This document shows, piece by piece, positions 57,360 through 64,000 of a stretch of DNA of 64,000 nucleotides. A model generated the notes under the pieces. That model had not been told where the DNA came from. It saw only the letters and a program-made list of their open reading frames with translations, and searched no databases. This DNA is from Ilex aquifolium (Eukaryota > Streptophyta > Magnoliopsida > Aquifoliales > Aquifoliaceae). A program made the position numbers and the translations under genes. The stretch's first letter is position 1. Every line of letters starts with the position of its first letter. Location: contig OX637401.1 in the NCBI GenBank assembly GCA_951799425.1, positions 31,607,780 through 31,671,779 of the forward strand. Direction: 5' to 3'.

Positions 57360-60300
57360 AAAAAGAGTTGTTCGTTTTTTTCCGGTATGTATTTCTCTCA
57401 CTGACTTGTGAAGCTGGGTTATCTTTTGATAAGAACCCACTTCACCATTACATAGACCTACTCTGATTATCGTTGTAAAATACTCATCTTTAGGCTTATT
57501 GAAGGACTAATTCTGGTTATGGTTCTTCGTGTTATTCTTTGTAATTGGAGTTTTTCCTTATTTTGGACTTTGTATATCTTTCCTTGTTCTTCCTTTATCT
57601 GCCCCATTTCACATTATTATTCTTGTTCTTCTTCTTGGACGGTTGGATGCGTGTGCACTGATGTTATCCATGGATATACTATCCCCCCCAAAAAATAGGG
57701 TTTAGGGTTTTTCCATTGATAAAGGTGAGCTGAAACTTTTCATTTCATCACTTTACGGGAACCTCAGGGCCCATTTATGGAAATCAAGACAAGAATGAAC
57801 ATGGGAACTTGTTCCCGTGCCTTATTCATAGAAGGTGAAGAAACTGCATAAGGATTATTAATTATGGGTAATTTGTGGGAATATGCATGGAAGAGCTATT
57901 TTCAAGAATCAAATTGACTAACTCACCATCCATTTGATTAACAGACTAACAGTTAACTCTACTTTTTGAAACTTTCATAGTCTTTCACTAGTTTTCTACC
58001 TTCAAATTTTGCTTGAATTATGCCACCATCACCAACTTCTTGATGCTTAAGAAGAGTTCTTCCATTTGCACATTTGCCCTCTTCAATATCTCTTGGCTTT
58101 TCATAATTTGATGAAATCTTGGATTTCTAGGCCAAGCTTCTCTCCTTTTTAACCTATATTCTCACGGAGGTTGAAGGAATTTAATGATGCTATATGCATA
58201 TACACACACAGATACATATATATACACACGCACAAACACACATATACAAGCAAGTGGAGTGCAGTTCCTGGTTGGAAGGATGGAAATAGATTTTGGTGGA
58301 GATATGGTTCCTTTAGGCATTGTTCATGAAATGTATGGTAGTCATTCGAGTAGAGTTGGAGGGTCCTTATCCTGTGACAGTGTCTTTGCTAGAAATGTTT
58401 AGTTCACTTGAGTACGATACTACTTATAGCCCTACATAATTTATTGCCAAAGTTATGTAGATAGTGCATTAAATGAAAGGCCATTGCAGTGGTACAATAT
58501 CTGCCTTTATCCCATCCTTGTGAGATCATATAGAGAATAGCTTTGATCATAAGAAGACAGACACATGTGATGTGCTAGCATATATTCGTAGCACCCAATT
58601 TCAGGAATGCGATTGCGAAAGATTATACAGTGCATACGGAGAGAGAGAGAGAGAGACCTTGAAACATGATTTTGCATGGAGGAATGATACTTAGACTTAA
58701 TCTCACAATAAAATTTATTGATCTAATCTTTATCTTTGAAAAAAGATTGAAAAAAAAAATCAGCAATTTCCCTGAAATATATAACCCCACATATATATTT
58801 TGTGCCTAGTCTCTCAAAGTGTGAGAGATTATGTTCAACCTATACTAGGTTTTTGCTTTGTGTGAAGTAGACTCAGACATGGACTTATTTTGAACTTTAT
58901 TGTAAATTTATCTTTTTTTCGAGTTTAGTGAAAATATTAATTTTTTTGCTAAAAAAAGATCTTATTGTGAAATAGATTCATCCCGAGAAAATAGAGAGAA
59001 TGAAATAGCACAATGAACACATCAATCATACCTCCATTGAAGGAATGATTTTATCCGACTTGGTATTTATAAACCTTTAACTTTTTTTACCCAAAACATT
59101 ATAAATGTGTTTCCATATATGCCCCCCGTTAGTTGGCCATGTATGGGATTGGGAACAATGTAAATTCATTCTCTAGGTAATTGTTTTAAAGTACTCAATT
59201 TCTCTTAGAATATGATTTTTCTCAGATTACTACGAATAATGGGCTGCTAATTATTTAGTTTAAAACAAAATTACATCGGAGAAAAATCAGCTCAATTTGA
59301 GACTCAAGTAAAAAGTTATGTTTTTTTTCTTGAACCCTTGACCTGAAAAAGGTTAAGTCTTCACAAGGTAAGAAGTACCATTGGACTAAAAGTCCATTGG
59401 TTAAAAAAGTTATGTTCAAAATACTGGCTGGCACAGTGAAATACTATTTTTCCTTACAGACGTGGATGACTTACTACATACGGGAGAAAATGTGAACTTA
59501 GGATAACTATGCAAAAAGAATTGGGGGTGCATAAGAATTTTCGGCTGTAAAGGGCTGTCCACATTGGTATGCATTCGAACATTATGTGCCATACACACTC
59601 GATAACAATATTCATCTTAGCTGGCAATTAACATTTTTTTTTTCAGTTCTTTATTTCAAATAATGTGTTGGAGGCATTTAAAGAAAAGAAAAGATTGCAA
59701 TCAAATTGTCAGTCCCATTCGTAGGCAATTTAGTCAAAAAGTAGATGCCTCTAATGTGACTTACAGAAAACAAGATCCCTCCCTCCCTCCTATGCTAATA
59801 CCAAAAAATTTCGAAAAAAATATCATTTTCTCTAAAAGTAATTCCACTTCTAAAGTAATTATAATCTCTGAAGATATATATATGGAATTGCAGGTAACAT
59901 ACGGAAGTTTCATACGTAGTTTCAGATTCAACATATGCTTCACCTCCACCATGACTTTAGGATGAAGCATAGACAAATGTCCGAATGTTATAATTAATTG
60001 TCTAGTTGCATTTTAATGTGGCATTAGATTATTCATAATAAACCTACCCATCCTCCACACAAAAAAAATAATAATAACAAAAACACAAAGGGCGGACACT
60101 GCTCTCAGCCTGTCGTACCCAAAAACACAAAACTTCATACCAAAAAATCATTACCTTTTTCAACAAGAGGCTCAAGACCCCGAGCGACACATCATAATTT
60201 AGACTAATCTTAGCATACCATCGGACTTCATATTAGAATATATACATACAAGAATATATATATATATATATATATGTTTTGGAAAAGGGAAAGAAAAATA

Positions 60301-61615
60301 ACCAGGCTTTGTGTAATGTTGGAAGTACCTCTTTGATCATCATTGAAAGGGGAAAATTTGGTGAGATGGTACCATCTTGGCCCAATCCAAATAATAAGAA
60401 CACAAAGCCGATCTCTTAATGGGCTGCTAATTTGAACCCAATTGTCCATCCTTTTGCTCTGCATATATACCTCGCTCTTTTTGTCTCTGCACTGCATGTA
60501 CCAATTTTATTCCAATGGAAAAACATCGGACCAAGTTTTTGTTATCATCGGACCAAGCTTTTGTGTCTGGATAAAACCCGACTCATCAAATTGTAGAATC
60601 CTACACAGATGACCCGACACTCATCTTCGAGGAGTTTAAGAGGTCTATGCTTAAAATGGGCAGTTTGGGATCAGAGTCGCATGGGAGGTAGGTTATGGCA
60701 TCGCTTTGATCACATTGGATCAGAATGATATCAAAGCAAATATATAATACGTCCACAGAAAAGAATGTCAAACATGCATTTCTGCTGCCGGATAATGGTG
60801 AGAACCCAGCGGCTTCCCGGGTGGATGGAGGAAGCCCAGTCATCCCTCGAGTTACAAAGCTTATTCGGTTATATGTTCATCATGTAGATGTTAGGCCACA
60901 AATTTAGTGGTGGGGATTTATTTAGACAAATTCAGACTCTGATCAGTCGCTTCTCTACATAAATAAGTATAGATGAAATCCACTTGAATACTCTGCGAAG
61001 ACAATGCGACACAAAGAAAAAAGAGATGGAAAATGAATGAAATCCTAATAACCCATTACTGCATAAAGAAATCAAGGGGTGGCATTCCCTTGAGAGGAGT
61101 TTCTAGGAATAAGATTTACCTGCTGTGCTACAAAGCACATGAAAACTGCCCATAAGAATGCAACAAATCAAATGAGCATCAGCACCTACCAACCTAAATT
61201 CTTCCCCATCACACAGAACCATGCATAAGATTGGATAATTCAAAGATAAAGGAACACAAACAAATCCATATATAGTTAAACAGAAAAACTACGAACGGCA
61301 AGATTAGGCTAGGGAGGTATGCAATGACAGTCGATGCATTCATGCCCGTCTTAATGGCACACGAGCATTGATTCACTGACATGAATCACTCATGAACTGT
61401 GATTTAAGCCTCAACCATGGGAAGAAAACTTTTGTAGCACATTCATGTTACACATCGAAATTGGTATTTAGGTTACAAACCAACCATGCACAGCTGCAAG
61501 CCCCCTTGTGCGCATCCTCTTGTGTCTTGTTTGCCATTCGTCCAGATCTGCTTCACATTTCAACTTATGCAGCATTCTCCAAACAGAAGCTGCTCGGCAA
61601 TTTGCAGCCTCAGAT
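57360..61615. other. Intergenic region between the WRKY and FCA genes
   Basis: It begins with the WRKY 3' UTR. Simple repeats lie near 58200-58250 (CA/TA), 58639-58654 (GA) and 60253-60274 (TA). At 60600-60905 both strands have 60-80-codon frames with fairly even composition that I cannot assign. The right end (61400-61615) is the 3' UTR of FCA on the minus strand. No other gene is supported. Confidence 0.4.
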
Positions 61616-63942
61616 TCAAGTTCCTAAGATAAATAACAAATAGAGAATAAGAAGGATGAAACGCAGTAACTGTTAATCTATGTTCTACGTGGAAATTAAC
61701 ATTAAGCTTTTCGGTTCCTGTCCCAAAAAGAACATTCAGCACAGTTGCAACCTCCATCAGTGCTCTCTCTCAGACTAGTACCAGCAGTATAATTTGTCCA
61801 CAGCAAATTTAGAACAGATTTTTACACGTCAGGCAGTATATCTGACCACAAACATCAATCACCAAAAAAAATCTCTAAAATAAAAGTAGTTAAGGATTTG
61901 CAGGTGACAAATTCAGCATCATGAAACTGCAACCACTGTATCACATCAACCAGGCAGACAAATCATGTTTTTTTATTCAATCCCCCAATTATCAAGCTAG
62001 CACAGTTCTACACAAGACATTATGCAACTGAAAATGATGCAAACCTGCATGATTATTTTTCCACATCCACTCCTGAGCAGCCTGAAGACTCTGCAGCAGA
62101 GAAAGACAGAAAAGATGGTAGTTAACCGAAAGGACAAGTCTGAGCCTGTCAAGATGTCTGCAACGCGTACCTGTTGGAAACGTGCAGGATCATTTACTGA
62201 ACTAGTTGCTCCAGGTAGTTGTGTATAGCCAAATTCCTGCGATGTCAAAAGATCCACAAAAGATTGAATGAACCAGATAATCGAACATTACAAGACTCAA
62301 GCCACAAAAGATTGAATGAACCAGATAATCGAACATTACAATGACTCGAGCAGCAATTTATAGGCCAATTTCAACTATGGACCATATTAACATGCATTGA
62401 TCTGCATGTATCAGAGCATGGATCACCAAAATCTCGCTAACTTATCTCAAAGAATGGTTTCCTTTTATATGCTTCTGTTAAGTTTGACCGTAATTAAAGG
62501 TGGTTGTCTTTATGGGTGACTATCTGCTTATGAGTGCACTCCACTAACTCCAGATGCATTTCATTTCCTGCCTCCTCCACCACCTGTTTATTAATTTCCA
62601 TAACAGACACCAAAAAAAACAAAGAAAGGAATTGTCCAGCAAATAAAGCAATTTAACGACCTATTACCAATCCTAAGCAAATTATATGGTCAGTGTTTAC
62701 AAGAAGCCACGAGTTTCAATCATTAGGCTCATTATTTGATAAGGCAAACCTAGCACACAATTCATACTGCAGGAATCTGACCATGGCAGTTCTAACAAGA
62801 AGATTTTCATGACTGCTGAGCCTGAGCATATTAAACATATAATCAAAACTCCATAAAGCCTGGCCAAAGAATATTTCAAGTCCATAACTTCCTTAGGTGA
62901 TGGACTCAAGTCAAAGAAACTAAATAATGGGCTGAAGACTCAAAACATAGTACTTAACAGATATCACCAGAAAATGGGAACATAATACAGTTATTTATAT
63001 ATGTAGAACTGGAAGTTTCACTAAAGAAACAAAAGATTTGCCGACTGAGGCAGCCCACACTCGGATAAGATCCTTTTCCATCACAATCACAAATCCTGTT
63101 TCATCTCACATAAACTAATTCAAATCTAGGTATTCCAATGAACAAAAAGCATATAGTTGCATAGTAATAAAATTGTCATATGCAATGCCAATATGGCTTG
63201 GATATCACGTGCACGGCTGAAAATTCCAACATAAAAATATGCTGCAGTCTACTAATATTTCACTCAATTTCCTCATTAAACAAAAATCATTAGCCTTAAA
63301 CAACTACAATCACAACAAACTTTACCTGAATATTTTGGCGCCCCGCAGCTCCTGGAGTCTGATATTGAAATATGAAACCACAAGATAAGCAAGGAAACAG
63401 CTAAAACTAGAAATGTTGTAAAAAAAACACACAACTATCACCGACCGATGAAGATTGTGAAGTTGGGAGCAACTGCTGAGGGTGGCGAAGCTGGCTTTGA
63501 AGCTGTGTCTGAAGTTGTATTGGGAACTGCATTTGTTGTGTCTGAGGAATTTGCTGTGTGGACAGACCTTGAGGATGAGACAGCATCTGGGGCTGTTGAA
63601 CTGATGGTTTCTGCTGCTGCTGTTCATATAATGTAAGCTCCTCCGGTTTTTCCCACTACGGTCCACCACAACAAAATTTGTCACAAATTATTAAAAGGGT
63701 GATAAAAATTCATGAACAGCAAAAGATGAAGATTGTAAGAAATTTACTTTGCTTTCACCAGTTGTACTATTATAATAGTACTTGTAACCATCAGGAGAAG
63801 TGTGTTCTGTCCAATTACATTTTGCAGGAGCTACAGCCCGGTTTGCTATTGGAACAGCAGAAGTAGCAGGAGGCACATCTCCCACTGCTGATATAGCAGG
63901 GGTGTTGGCAACTGTCTGTGGGACAATCCCAGGCCAAGGCAA
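61616..63942 (-). CDS. FCA: Flowering-time RNA-binding protein FCA, C-terminal part (gene continues past the window)
   Basis: The visible coding exons on the minus strand are 63748-63942, 63446-63655, 63326-63358, 62171-62236, 62045-62090 and 61616-61623 (stop TGA). The WW domain spans the first intron shown: WTEHTSPDGYKYYYNSTTGE ends one exon and WEKPEELTLYEQQQQ opens the next, giving both signature tryptophans and the proline. A Gln-rich stretch follows, then EFGYTQLPGATSSVNDPARF and SLQAAQEWMWKNNHAGT at the C terminus, typical of plant FCA. FCA's WW domain binds FY, a 3'-end processing factor; together they favour proximal polyadenylation of FLC antisense RNA and its own premature polyadenylation. 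The RRM domains must lie beyond 64000. The exon 63446 border uses a weak GTCGGT donor, with an alternative nearby. Confidence 0.93.
62254..62350 (+). repeat. 48-bp tandem duplication in an FCA intron
   Basis: CCACAAAAGATTGAATGAAC followed by CAGATAATCGAACATTACAA occurs twice in a row (62254-62301 and 62302-62350) with minor differences, just upstream (minus sense) of the exon at 62171-62236. Confidence 0.85.
62351..63325 (-). other. FCA intron (~1.1 kb with flanking parts)
   Basis: This is the bulk of the intron between the exons at 63326-63358 and 62171-62236. No exon-like or transposon-like feature was recognised inside it apart from the tandem duplication at its 3' side. Confidence 0.6.
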
Positions 63943-64000
63943 CTGCAGGAACGAAAAAATCCTCAGCACGTGACATAACAAAAGGACATCATAATATGTG

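Noticed and set aside
56973..57440. Minus-strand frames across the last WRKY exon
   Set aside because: They consist of runs of Leu, Cys, Arg or Thr produced by the Gln, Gly and Ser codon repeats of the WRKY gene.

Overview
The window is nuclear DNA of a flowering plant, most likely a eudicot. It is AT-rich, has spliced genes with introns up to about 2 kb, and is filled with plant-type transposable elements. The plant-specific families WRKY, atypical bHLH and FCA are present. I see no bacterial-style operons, rRNA, tRNA genes or CRISPR arrays. The species cannot be named from the sequence alone.

Six host genes can be supported. (1) 218-544 (-): a single-exon gene for a small secreted protein of unknown family. 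(2) 5879-7569 (+): a four-exon gene for a 272-residue tail-anchored protein ending in a KASH-like PPPT, with one coding exon duplicated in tandem. (3) 16784-17425 (+): an atypical, probably non-DNA-binding bHLH protein of the bHLH147-150/AIF type. (4) 38573-43439 (+): prefoldin subunit 3, six exons. (5) 55933-57359 (+): a group IIc WRKY factor closest to WRKY48, three exons. (6) 61616-63942 (-): the 3' end of the flowering-time gene FCA, including its WW domain; it continues past the right edge.

The rest is mostly mobile DNA. 0.7-5.8 kb is a TE cluster: a foldback element with a nested 171-bp MITE, a 2.0-kb non-autonomous Mutator-like element with a 9-bp target duplication, a Copia LTR remnant, and a hAT element with an 8-bp duplication that ends 36 bp before the TATA box of the KASH-like gene. 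19.2-29.4 kb is one decayed Ty3/Gypsy element of the Tat lineage. In order it holds a truncated 5' LTR, gag, protease, RT/RNase H, a second RNase H, integrase, an ~87-bp tandem array, a decayed antisense gene and a 3' LTR. 30-38 kb and 44-55 kb have no recognisable host gene, only SINEs, hAT and MITE copies, LTR fragments, AT-rich dispersed repeats and microsatellites.

The host genes act in unrelated processes (nuclear envelope, transcription, cytosolic chaperone, RNA processing) and do not form a pathway. The points most worth following are the KASH-like protein with its 330-bp exon duplication, the apparently spliced antisense gene in the Tat element, and the TE insertions with exact target-site duplications.
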